DNA of 9,089 nucleotides, taken from NCBI GenBank assembly GCA_964591605.1, contig CAZQEN010000314.1:1-9089 (forward strand), written 5' to 3'. Positions 1 to 7,900 of this stretch are shown piece after piece; position 1 is the first letter of the stretch; each line of letters starts with the position of its first letter. The position numbers and the translations under genes were made by a program. This DNA comes from CAYLLT01 sp964591605 (GTDB lineage: Bacteria > Planctomycetota > Phycisphaerae > UBA1845 > PWPN01). The notes beneath the pieces are model-generated. The model was not told the origin of the DNA. It saw only the letters and a program-made list of their open reading frames with translations, and did no database searches.

Positions 1-486
1 GCCCACCAGCGCGGCCAGCAGGTCGCGGCTGCGCCCCAGCGCCCGCAGCGGGCCGGCGATCCACTCGGGCAGGTGCGGTCCAACGGCCAGGCACAGCAGC
101 AAAACCACCCCCAGCGTCGAGGTCGCCCAGTGGGACGGCTCGAGCACCGGAGCCATCACGCGGGCAGCTCCCCGCCACTGCCAGCCGATCGCCAGACCGA
201 GCAGAACGGGCAGGACGTGCGCCGGTTGAGCCGCTCGGGTCACTGCTTCGATCAGCCGCGCTCCCGCGGCGCGGAGCTGTGCACGAATCTGCCGGCGCGC
301 GACCGGAGCCGGCCTGCCGGACCGCACCAGTGCCGGTGAGGGGGCCTCCGGCGATTCGGTAGCGTCGGCCCGTCTGCGGCGCTTCGCCGGTTGCCGCCGT
401 GGCCCGGCTGCCGGCCGGGGCGCTGACCGGCGGCGCGGCTTCCCGCGCGAGCTGGCGGCTGGATGACTTTTCTTCTCACGGCCCAT
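1..486 (-). CDS. Unrecognised basic N-terminal, membrane-associated protein (partial, runs off the left edge)
   Basis: The frame is open from the ATG at 486 down to base 1 without a stop and gives the first 162 residues; the C-terminal part lies outside the window. Residues 1-40 are extremely basic and rich in Arg, Lys, Pro and Ala, with a run of four Arg at 36-39. Residues 60-90 look helical and charged. Two hydrophobic segments follow, roughly 91-104 and 124-136, so the protein is probably anchored with a cytoplasmic basic tail. The gene begins 33 bp after the birA stop on the same strand, suggesting co-transcription, but no clear ribosome binding site precedes the ATG. I do not recognise the family. 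A membrane-anchored N-terminus of a larger protein, for example an FtsK-like one, is possible but unproven. The coding call rests on the long open frame, gene spacing and plausible membrane segments. Confidence 0.55.
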   Translation of the reverse strand, partial: MGREKKSHPAASSRGKPRRRSAPRPAAGPRRQPAKRRRRADATESPEAPSPALVRSGRPAPVARRQIRAQLRAAGARLIEAVTRAAQPAHVLPVLLGLAIGWQWRGAARVMAPVLEPSHWATSTLGVVLLLCLAVGPHLPEWIAGPLRALGRSRDLLAALVG

Positions 487-519
487 GTGCAACCACACCG
501 GATGACCGATCGAACACCG

Positions 520-1374
520 TCACAGCAGTTTCGTCTGCATCGGGTCAAACCATGCCTGCCCGCCTTCGTCCACCTGCACGATCAAGCCCCCGGCCGGGTC
601 CACCGAGACGGTCCGCCCGCTGTACTCGCGCCCGGCGCTGCGCAATCGAACGTATTCTCCCAGAGGCTCGGCAAAGTGCTGCCATGCCGCGTGCAGTTCC
701 TCCGCAACCGGCTCGCTACGGCCCAGCCAGCAGTCCAGCCGCTCGAGCAGCGCGCGGGCCACCCCCGCCCGATCGACCGGCCCATGCGATGCCATCTCCA
801 GGGAAGTGCTCACCTCTCTCAGCTCCGGCGGAAAATGGCGGGCCTGCTGAAGACAGTTGATCCCGATTCCGATCACCCAGACGCGCACGCCGCGCTGCCC
901 CAGCCGCTTCGATTCGATCAGGATGCCCGCCAGTTTTCTTCCGCCGACCCGCAGATCGTTGGGCCATTTGATCGCCGGAACCACCTCGGTCGCCGCGCGG
1001 ACCGCCTCGCAGGCCGCCACCGCGCCCGCGAGCGTCAGCCGGCCGCCCATCACCTGCTCCGGGCTCGCCCCGCCCTGTGGTGCTCCTTGCTCCTGCGAAG
1101 ACTCGGAGACGGCCGCCACCTCTAGCCCCACGCTGCACAACACGCTGGCTCCCCGCGGAGAGAGCCAGGGCCGCCCCTGCCGGCCTCTGCCCGCCGACTG
1201 GTGATCCGCCAGGACGGCCAGCCCGTCGACCGGCCCGTCCGCGGCCGCCTGAAACACCGCATCGTTCGTGCTCGCACACTCGCCCAGCACCACGACGCGT
1301 CGGCCGACCCGCCGCGGCGCCCAGCCGCTCACGAGATCTTCCGCGCACAATGTCGCCGGTGGCACCTCTCGCAT
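520..1374 (-). CDS. birA: Biotin--[acetyl-CoA-carboxylase] ligase, monofunctional type
   Basis: This cytoplasmic enzyme activates biotin with ATP to biotinyl-AMP and transfers it to the carrier-protein lysine of acetyl-CoA carboxylase or related carboxylases. The 284-residue product shows the family signatures in order: a Ser-Thr-Asn motif at 35-37, the biotinyl-AMP loop GRGRQG at 62-67, KWPNDL at 136-141, GRKLAGI at 145-151 and GIGIN at 169-173. A small beta-rich C-terminal domain occupies about 238-276. No N-terminal helix-turn-helix is present, so it should be the short class without repressor function. Residues about 88-110, Gln/Gly/Ser-rich, look like a non-conserved loop insertion. The ATG at 1374 is chosen because the upstream extension is low-complexity Arg/Pro/Ala sequence that would overlap the divergent gene; a GTG directly before it (1377) is an alternative. 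The Shine-Dalgarno sequence is weak. Confidence 0.95.
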   Translation of the reverse strand: MREVPPATLCAEDLVSGWAPRRVGRRVVVLGECASTNDAVFQAAADGPVDGLAVLADHQSAGRGRQGRPWLSPRGASVLCSVGLEVAAVSESSQEQGAPQGGASPEQVMGGRLTLAGAVAACEAVRAATEVVPAIKWPNDLRVGGRKLAGILIESKRLGQRGVRVWVIGIGINCLQQARHFPPELREVSTSLEMASHGPVDRAGVARALLERLDCWLGRSEPVAEELHAAWQHFAEPLGEYVRLRSAGREYSGRTVSVDPAGGLIVQVDEGGQAWFDPMQTKLL

Positions 1375-1499
1375 CACCGCGAAGCTACCGCCCGCCGCCG
1401 CCGCATGCAAAGGGTCGCTGCGTCCCCGCCGGCCGAGACTGTGCGAATCGCCTTCATCCTGCGGCGTACCTGCCCGCCGCGCTGTATAAGGATGCGGGC
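1375..1499. promoter_or_regulatory. Divergent intergenic region between birA and the rightward cluster
   Basis: These 125 bp separate the divergent starts at 1374 (leftward) and 1500 (rightward), so promoters for both units should lie here or just inside the genes. I see no well-spaced -35/-10 pair. A TATAAG at 1485-1490 overlaps the ribosome binding site of the rightward gene and is therefore unlikely to be its -10 box. The call is by position only. Confidence 0.35.
1488..1492 (+). promoter_or_regulatory. Ribosome binding site AAGGA setting the start at 1500
   Basis: AAGGA lies 7 nt before the ATG at 1500. This fixes the start of the DUF6263-like gene. A second ATG at 1492 is out of frame, and the in-frame sequence upstream of 1500 runs antisense into birA. 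Confidence 0.65.
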
Positions 1500-2627
1500 A
1501 TGCGTGCCTCATTCCACACGCTTTTCCCACCCCGCGACCCCCCGCCCTCGCGGGGGCGGCAGGCGGCTCGCACAACGGCAGCGCAACTGGCCGGAGTTGC
1601 GATGCTGACCCTCGCCACCTGCGCTCCCCACCCGCCGCGGGAAGTGCGTCGCCACTGGGATGTGACGGTGACCACACAGCCGGCCTTCGCCGCCGCCTCC
1701 GAGCCGGCTTCAGAAGGCCCGCCGCCCATCTCCCTCCACGGCGCGCTTGCCGCACCCGCCGCGCCGCAGGCCTTTTCCATCGAACTCCACTCGCGTCTGG
1801 CCGTCGATGATCCGACCGGGGCCGCCCCCGCCGAGGTGTTCACGCTCCTGCTCGACGGGACACTCTCGCCGCTCACCACCCCGACCGAACCGCAGTTCAA
1901 CGTCGCCATGAAACTTGAACAGATCCGGGCGCATCTCAGACGTTCCGACGCCGCCGGCAATGTTCAGACCTTCGAGTTCCCCAACACGTCTGCCCAGGGT
2001 CCCGACGCCCTCTCCCGCGTCCTCGGGCCCCTGACCCATGCCACCCTCCGCCTGGTCGTCACGCCCGCCGGCCGCCTCCGGCAGCTCCGCGGCGTCACCG
2101 CCCTGACCCGCACCACGCGCCGGGGCCTGCCTGCGAGCCTGCACTCGTTCCAGACGCTGCTCACCGATGTGGCGTTTGAGCGCATCGTGGCCGACGCCCT
2201 GTTTCCCCCCCTCCCTTCGCGCCCCGTGCACACCGGCGATTCGTGGCAGCTCTCCACACCCGGCAGCGCCCTGGATCACTGCCCCACAACCACGCTGCTC
2301 AGCGGGCACATCGGGAAAGTCGCCGACGATGCCCAGAGTCTCCCCGTCATCGCCATCGACGCCCAGGGGCCCATCGTCGCGCTCCGCGAGTGCAGCTCGC
2401 AGGAGCATCTGGTCGAGGGTCGCGAGCAGCGGCGCCAGACCCTCAGTTGGAACGATCGCTCCCTGCGCCAGCACATCGAGCGGCGGCTGGTAATCCAGCT
2501 CGATCCGCGGCCGCCGGCCCCTCCCGCCACGGCCCCCGCCGCCGCCCCTGCCCCCGTGCGACGCATCCGGGAGGAAACCCTCCTCTCCACCCGCGCCGGC
2601 GCGGCGACCGCCGCCCCGACCGATTAG
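1500..2627 (+). CDS. Probable exported protein resembling DUF6263, possible lipoprotein
   Basis: The product has 375 residues. A long N-region (1-26) precedes a hydrophobic stretch at about 27-40 and Cys41 in the context LATC, which resembles a lipobox but with Thr at -1 instead of the usual Gly, Ala or Ser. Lipidation is therefore uncertain; export with ordinary cleavage is the alternative. The body is beta-rich with no cofactor motif. The segment LFPPLPSRPVHTGDSW (234-249), and the earlier pattern of a hydrophobic strand followed by TPAGRLRQLRG (188-198), resemble the DUF6263 family, whose function is unknown. A Pro/Ala linker lies at about 338-353. It is the first gene of a rightward cluster and is followed 44 bp later by the metallo-beta-lactamase-fold gene. 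The family assignment is from memory of the motif pattern; that the frame is coding is more secure. Confidence 0.7.
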   Translation: MRASFHTLFPPRDPPPSRGRQAARTTAAQLAGVAMLTLATCAPHPPREVRRHWDVTVTTQPAFAAASEPASEGPPPISLHGALAAPAAPQAFSIELHSRLAVDDPTGAAPAEVFTLLLDGTLSPLTTPTEPQFNVAMKLEQIRAHLRRSDAAGNVQTFEFPNTSAQGPDALSRVLGPLTHATLRLVVTPAGRLRQLRGVTALTRTTRRGLPASLHSFQTLLTDVAFERIVADALFPPLPSRPVHTGDSWQLSTPGSALDHCPTTTLLSGHIGKVADDAQSLPVIAIDAQGPIVALRECSSQEHLVEGREQRRQTLSWNDRSLRQHIERRLVIQLDPRPPAPPATAPAAAPAPVRRIREETLLSTRAGAATAAPTD

Positions 2628-2661
2628 AATACCCCTCGGGCCCGTCGAGTAGACGCTCGCT

Positions 2662-2667
2662 GAGGTG
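2662..2667 (+). promoter_or_regulatory. Ribosome binding site GAGGTG deciding a TTG start
   Basis: GAGGTG ends 4 nt before TTG 2672; counted from the GAGG core the spacing is 6 nt. There is no in-frame ATG near the conserved N-terminus of the downstream protein. This site therefore supports TTG as the initiation codon. Confidence 0.6.
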
Positions 2668-2671
2668 CAAC

Positions 2672-3334
2672 TTGCGATTGACCTGGTACGGCCACGCCGC
2701 TTTCCGCGTCGAAACCAGTCACGGCGCGGTCATCATGGACCCCTACAACTGCCCGCTCGCCGGGGGGTACGGGGCCATCGATGAGCCTGCGCAGATCGTC
2801 ACCATTTCGCATGAGAATCCCAGGTATCACAGTGATACGAGCTCGATCCACCGGCCGTACCAGCTCCTCAACGGCCTCGACTTTCTCGATCGCCCGCGGG
2901 CCGTCACCGGATTGCTCTTCCACAGTTGCCTGGTGTACGAGGATGTTTTCGGCAATGGTCCCAATGCGATGATCCGCTTCAACGCCGACCAGGTCGAGCT
3001 CGCGCACATGGGTGACTGCGGCCACCGCCTCAGCGACAACCAGTTGGACTTCCTGCGCGGTGTGGACGTGCTGCTCGCCCCCGCCGGCGGCCCGCCCACC
3101 CTCACGCTGCCGGATCTCTTCCACGCCATCCGCGAAACCCGGCCCCGGATCGTCATCCCGATGCATTTCAAGACGCCCAAGATCAATCTCTCGATCCGCC
3201 CGGTGGAAGACCTCCTGCCCATCGCGCGACGAGCGGAAATCCCCGTGAAAACCATCGGCAGCAGCGTCGTCCAGTTCCCGCCGCCGCGCTGGCCCGACGA
3301 AACGCAGATCTGGATCATGAATCACGCACGGTGA
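2672..3334 (+). CDS. Metallo-beta-lactamase-fold protein (UlaG-like, COG2220 type) with altered metal motif
   Basis: The 220-residue product begins with the strand and motif typical of UlaG-like hydrolases, LTWYGHAAF (3-11), then MDPY at 22-25. The usual metal motif HxHxDH after the TISH strand is replaced by SHENPRYHSD (46-55), leaving His47, His53 and Asp55. Later ligand regions are kept: HMGDCGH (112-118) and IPMHFKT (162-168). It may bind metal differently or have lost hydrolysis. No signal peptide is seen, so it should be cytoplasmic. The start is TTG at 2672, chosen for the GAGGTG upstream and because the family begins at this strand; TTG 2678 would delete conserved residues. The stop overlaps a possible GTG start of the next gene (3331), indicating tight coupling. 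The substrate is unknown. Confidence 0.88.
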   Translation: MRLTWYGHAAFRVETSHGAVIMDPYNCPLAGGYGAIDEPAQIVTISHENPRYHSDTSSIHRPYQLLNGLDFLDRPRAVTGLLFHSCLVYEDVFGNGPNAMIRFNADQVELAHMGDCGHRLSDNQLDFLRGVDVLLAPAGGPPTLTLPDLFHAIRETRPRIVIPMHFKTPKINLSIRPVEDLLPIARRAEIPVKTIGSSVVQFPPPRWPDETQIWIMNHAR

Positions 3335-3339
3335 ACCGC

Positions 3340-4698
3340 ATGAGAATCGCCCCATTCAGTTGCGACGTGACACCGCCCATCGGCCACCCGCTGTGCGGAG
3401 GCTGGATTACCCCCGCCGCGGAGATCGTCGATCATCAGTTCCTTCACGGTGTGCTCATCGAGCCGCCGGAGGCCGACCCCATCGTTCTCTGCGCGGTCGA
3501 CTGGTGCTGGATCCGCAGCCAGGCCCACGAGTCCTGGCGCGAGCGCATCGCCGACGCCGTGGGCACCCAGCCCAACCGCGTCGCCATCCAGTGCGTCCAC
3601 CAGCACGACGCGGTCATGGCCGACCCCGCCGCCGATCGCATCCTGCAGAACGCCGGGCTGGACTTGCGCACGCTCCAGGGCCCGTTCTTCGAAGACGTGC
3701 GCACCCGCTCGGCGGAAGCCGCCCGTGCCGCTCGAACCCGCCTCCGCCGGGTCACCCATCTGGGAACCGGGCAGGCCCGGATCGAACAGGTCGCCTGCAA
3801 CCGCCGCGTGCTCGGGCCCGACGGCAAGGTCAAGTACTGGCGCGGAAGTTCGTGCAAAGACGCCGCCGCCCGGGCCCAGCCCGAGGGTCTGATCGACCCG
3901 TGGGTCCGCACCGTGAGCTTCTGGGACGGCGACGACTGCCTCGCGGCGCTGCACTACTACGCCACCCATCCGATGAGCCATTACGGCAAAGGCGGTGTCT
4001 CCGGCGATTTTGTCGGCCTCGCCCGCGAGCGTCTGCGCGCCCAGCAGCACATCCACCACATCTACTTCACCGGCTGCGCCGGCAACGTCGCCGCCGGAAA
4101 GTACAACGACGGCTCACCCGAGATGCGCCCGGTCCTCACGGATCGCGTCTACGCCGGCCTGAAAGCGGCCTTCGACAGCACGCACCGCCGCCCCATCGAA
4201 CCGGCGAGTTGGTCCGTGTCTCCCCTGCACCTGCCCATGAGCGAGCAGTTCACCCGCGAGTTTTTCGACAAGAGCCTTCACAAGGTCAACGGCACCGTCG
4301 CCGAGCACGTCAAAGGCGCCATGGGGCTGGCCTGGTGGGACTGGCACGAAGCTGGAAAGAAAATCGACATGACCGCCCTGCGGATCGGCCAGGTGTGGAT
4401 TCTGAACCTGCCGGCCGAGTCGTTCATCGAGTATCAACTCTACGCCCAGCACGTCGCGAGTGGTTCGCTGCCCCCGGACGACGCTTCAAAACCGGCACCG
4501 CTGACCCCTCTCGGGCCGCAGGACGCGAACACCTTCGTCGCCGTTGCCGCATACGGTGACTGCGGCCCCGCCTACATCCCCCTCGCCGAGCATTACCCCC
4601 AGGGCGGGTACGAAGTCACCATGGCCTGGGTCGGGCCCAGGGCAGAACGCGTGATCAAGGAGGGAATCCGTCACGTCCTGAGGACAATGCGTGTTTAG
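3340..4698 (+). CDS. Neutral/alkaline ceramidase-like metallohydrolase
   Basis: The 452-residue product resembles the N-terminal catalytic domain of neutral (non-lysosomal) ceramidases, Zn-dependent amidases. It opens with the characteristic VTPPIGHPLCGG (10-21). Candidate zinc ligands are His87/His89 in CVHQHD, His210 in YYATHP, Glu360 in NLPAES and Tyr405 or Tyr412 in AYGDCGPAY. The Gly-rich stretch GCAGNV (245-250) sits where ceramidases carry the nucleophile-bearing SGDVSP-like loop. No signal peptide is visible and the C-terminal immunoglobulin-like domain of true ceramidases is missing, so this is probably a cytoplasmic relative with another amide or ester substrate. ATG 3340 is preferred because GGTGA (3330-3334) precedes it by 5 nt; GTG 3331 is the alternative and would overlap the upstream stop. 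It is likely translated with the preceding gene. A long inverted repeat follows 15 bp after the stop. Confidence 0.85.
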   Translation: MRIAPFSCDVTPPIGHPLCGGWITPAAEIVDHQFLHGVLIEPPEADPIVLCAVDWCWIRSQAHESWRERIADAVGTQPNRVAIQCVHQHDAVMADPAADRILQNAGLDLRTLQGPFFEDVRTRSAEAARAARTRLRRVTHLGTGQARIEQVACNRRVLGPDGKVKYWRGSSCKDAAARAQPEGLIDPWVRTVSFWDGDDCLAALHYYATHPMSHYGKGGVSGDFVGLARERLRAQQHIHHIYFTGCAGNVAAGKYNDGSPEMRPVLTDRVYAGLKAAFDSTHRRPIEPASWSVSPLHLPMSEQFTREFFDKSLHKVNGTVAEHVKGAMGLAWWDWHEAGKKIDMTALRIGQVWILNLPAESFIEYQLYAQHVASGSLPPDDASKPAPLTPLGPQDANTFVAVAAYGDCGPAYIPLAEHYPQGGYEVTMAWVGPRAERVIKEGIRHVLRTMRV

Positions 4699-4713
4699 CG
4701 TCCAGGCACCGGC

Positions 4714-4796
4714 CATAGAGCCCGAAGCGCGAGCGAGGGGTTCACGCAGTTGCTCGCCCCTTCTGCCCACCCCTCGCTCGCGCGTCGGGCTCCATG
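4714..4796. repeat. Long inverted repeat (REP-like palindrome / possible terminator) after the ceramidase-like gene
   Basis: The arms 4714-4741 and 4769-4796 are reverse complements at 26 of 28 positions; the inner 24 bp (4718-4741 and 4769-4792) have a single mismatch. They enclose a 27-nt loop. The arm core reads CCCTCGCTCGCGCGTCGGGC. It starts 15 bp after the stop at 4698 and could end transcription, although no T-tract follows. The length and strong conservation of both arms also fit a dispersed REP-type element. The right arm contains the ATG at 4794, which makes that ATG a poor candidate for the start of the next gene. Confidence 0.75.
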
Positions 4797-4848
4797 AAGA
4801 CGCCGCAAAACACGCACGGAGGACGTGACGAAAAGTGGTGGGTGATGG

Positions 4849-4911
4849 GTTGTCCGTTGTCCATTGTCAGTTGTCAGTTGTCGGTTGTCAGTTGTTTGTT
4901 GTTTGTTGTTA
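4849..4911. repeat. Nine tandem 7-bp units, consensus GTTGTCA
   Basis: Nine consecutive heptamers are visible: GTTGTCC twice, ATTGTCA, GTTGTCA, GTTGTCG, GTTGTCA, GTTGTTT twice, GTTGTTA. All keep the TTGT core. The tract is T-rich within a GC-rich region and lies upstream of the haem-protein gene. It resembles the heptameric short tandem repeats described in cyanobacterial genomes. Any peptide read through it is an artefact of the 7-bp period. Confidence 0.9.
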
Positions 4912-4963
4912 AAACCGGCGCTGGGCACTTTTCCACTGTACAACATACAACAATCACAAAGGC

Positions 4964-4968
4964 AGGAG
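4964..4968 (+). promoter_or_regulatory. Ribosome binding site AGGAG deciding a TTG start at 4977
   Basis: AGGAG is followed by 8 nt and then TTG at 4977. The upstream in-frame ATGs (4794 and 4845) lack comparable sites, and the first lies inside an inverted repeat. A second TTG directly follows at 4980. Confidence 0.6.
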
Positions 4969-4976
4969 TCGTCGGC

Positions 4977-7900
4977 TTGTTGAGCACTTTCTCACTTTCT
5001 CACCTTCTCACTTTCGCACTCCCCTCGGTGTTGGCCGGACCCCTGACTCCTTCCGAAGCGATCAAAGCTTTCCAGCTCGCCGATGACCGCCTCGTCATCG
5101 ACCTCGTCGCGTGCGAGCCGCAGATCGAAGACCCCGTCGCCATGGCCTTCGACGCCGCCGGGCGGATGTACGTCGTGGAGATGCGCGGCTTTCAGCAGGG
5201 CCCCGATGCCAAGGGCCTGCCCGGTCTGGGACGCGTCACGATGCTCGAAGACCGCGACCACGACGGGCGATACGAATACAACACCGTCTTCGCCGACCAC
5301 ATGTACTACGCCACCACCGTCACCGCCGCCTACGGGGGCATCGTCGTCGGTTGTGCCCCGGACATCCTCTTTTTCAAGGACACCGACGGCGACGGCAGGG
5401 CCGACATCCGCAAGGTGGTCTACACGGGCTTTGGCCGGGGGAATCACGAGCAGCTCCTCAACTCGTTCCAGTGGGCCATCGACAACTGGATCCACGCCGC
5501 CAGCGGCGGGTCCGGCGGCCAGATCCGCCCCGCGAATCAACCCGACGCCGAACCCGTCAACATCGGCACCCGCAACTTCCGGTTCCGCATCACGCCCGAC
5601 GGCGACCCCGCCGGATTCGAGACCGTCTCCGGCGGCGCCCAATGGGGTCTGGCCACCGACGACGCCGACCACTGGTTCACCGCCCAGAACCCGCGCCACA
5701 TCATCCAGATCGTCCTCCCCGAGCACTACACGCGCCGCAACCCGCTGCTGGCCGTTCCCAAAACGCTCGTGGACATCCCCGACCACGGCGCCGCGTGCAA
5801 GGTATTCCGCGTCAGCCCGCTCGAGGAGTGGCGCGTCGTCCGCACCCGCCAGCGGGCCGCCACCATGGCCAACAAGTATCCGCCCAACGAGCTCGTCCCC
5901 GGCGGATTCATCACCTCCGGCTGCGGCATTCATATCTATCGCGCGGACCTGCTCCCCGAAGGCTACGACGGCCAGTCGTTTACCTGCGAGCCGGCCAACA
6001 ACCTGATCCACCGCGACCGCCTCGCCGGCCCGGGTCCCCAGCTCACCGCCGTCCGCATCGACGACAACCGCGACTTCCTCGCTTCGACCGACGGCTGGTT
6101 CCGCCCGGTCACCACGCTCACCGGCCCCGACGGCGGCCTCTACGTCGTCGACATGTACCGCGAGATCATCGAGACCCCCGCCTCGATCCCGCCCGAGATC
6201 CTGAAAACAATCAACATGGACAACGGCAACAACATGGGACGCATCTACCGCATCCGGCCCGCAGACACGCCGCCGCGGCCCGTCCCGGATCTCGCCGCCG
6301 CCCCGACGCAGCAGCTCGTGGACCGCCTGGGCGAGGCCAACAGTTGGATTCGCCTGACCGCCCAGCGGCTCCTCTATGAACGCCGCGATCCCGCGGCCCT
6401 GCCCGCCCTCACTAAACTCGCCTCCCAGGAAAAGCCCCTGTCACGCCTGCACGCCCTCTGCACGCTGGCTGACATGAACGGCCTCACATCCGACCTGCTC
6501 GCCGGCGCCCTGAGAGATCCCGACGCGCGGGTCCGGGCCGCCGCCCTGCGTCTTTCGGAGCCGTTTCTCTCGGGGGACGCGGCCCAGGCGGAAACGCTCC
6601 TGGGCGTCGTGACCGGCCTCAAGGATGACCCCTCGGCGGATGTGCGCTTCCAGCTCGCCCTCACGCTCAGCATGGCCGGACCGGGGCGATCGACCGATTG
6701 CCTCCTCGCACTGGCCCGGCGGGATCTCGAGGATCCGTGGATCCGGACGGCCATCCTGCTGGCCCTGGGAGACCGGCCGGCCGGCTTCTGGAATCAACTG
6801 CGCACCCGGACCGCCCTGTTCGAGCGGCCAACGCCGCCCGCGACGGAGTTCACCCGCGATCTGGCCTCCGTCGTCGGCGCCGGACAGCAGGCCCCCGATT
6901 GGGTCGCCCTGCTCGAACCGTTGTCGCAGATGTCGAGGAATCAGAACTGGGCGGTGCAGGCCGTCCTCGACGGTCTGCGCGTCGGGCTCGATCGCGCCGG
7001 CGGCCACGCGAAGCTGAGCGGGCCGCCCGACGCCGCACGCGTGCCGGGCCTGCTGCTGAATCTGCTCGACCAGGCGGCCGTCATCCGCTCGGCGGCGTGG
7101 GCCCTGGGCGCGCGGATGACCTGGCCGCCCTCCGCTGAGTACGACCAGGCCCTCCAGAAAGCTCTGGATGCCGCCACTGACTCCGAGGGGCCGCTCCCCG
7201 AACGCAGCGCCGCGCTCCAGTTTGCCGCCGTCGGCCCTCCCGACCGCGTGGCCCCGCGCCTGCTCAAGCTGCTCGATCCCGAACAGCCGGTCGAGATCCA
7301 GAAGTCCGTCGTCGCCGCCCTCGGCGCCTCCGACCGTGTGGAAATCGCCGCTCAGCTCCTCGATCGCGATCGGTGGTTCGCCTACACGCCGGCCGTCCGC
7401 GATGCGGTCATCTCGGCCGTGCTCGCCCGGAATGCGTTCGTCCCGCCCCTCCTGAAAGCCATCCAGGACGGCTACGTCCCGGCGTGGATCATCGACGCGC
7501 CCCAGCGCGAGCGCCTGCTGGCCAGCAGGGACCCCGCCATCCGCGACGCCGCCGCCAGGGTGCTCGCCCCGGCCTCGGCGGGCGAGCGGCAGAAGGTCTT
7601 CGAGGCGTATCTGCCCGCCCTCAACCAGTCACCCGACCCCGCCCGCGGACGCGAGGTGTTCCGGACGCACTGCGCCGCATGCCATCTCCTGGAGGGATTC
7701 GGGAGCGCGGTCGGCCCCGACCTGGCCGGCGTCCGCGATCGCCCCGCCGACCAGCTCCTGGGCGACATCCTCCTGCCCAGCCGCACCGTCACCGCCGGCT
7801 ACTCCGCCTACATGATCGAAACCCGCGACGGCGACTCGCTCACCGGCGTCATTGCCAACGAATCCGCCACCGCCATCACCCTCCGCCAGAAAGACGGCGT

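Noticed and set aside
73..860. Rightward open frames across the left end
   Set aside because: They lie opposite birA and the adjoining open frame, are Arg/Pro-rich and show no recognisable motif.
1077..1499. Upstream extension of the 1500-2627 gene
   Set aside because: It lies largely antisense to the conserved birA gene, is Arg/Pro-rich, and AAGGA at 1488-1492 marks the ATG at 1500.
1375..1755. N-terminal extension of BirA as a DNA-binding domain
   Set aside because: The sequence is low-complexity Arg/Gly/Ala with no helix-turn-helix pattern and overlaps the divergent gene.
3322..4059. Leftward 245-residue open frame antisense to the ceramidase-like gene
   Set aside because: No family motif, and fully opposite a conserved gene in GC-rich DNA.
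4849..4911. CRISPR-like look of the GTTGTCA array
   Set aside because: Units are contiguous 7-mers without spacers and no cas genes are present; it is a simple tandem repeat.
4695..4946. Leftward 83-residue open frame with Gln/Thr/Asp/Asn-rich repeats
   Set aside because: Its composition comes from reading the 7-bp repeat and the inverted repeat; no ribosome binding site or family is visible.
4794..4976. N-terminal extension of the haem protein from ATG 4794
   Set aside because: The ATG sits in the arm of an inverted repeat, the extension is repeat-encoded, and TTG 4977 has a good AGGAG and gives a normal signal peptide.
4992..6011. Leftward 339-residue open frame antisense to the haem-protein gene
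   Set aside because: It is a high-GC shadow rich in Gly/Val/Asp and made by the codon pattern of the strongly supported gene opposite.
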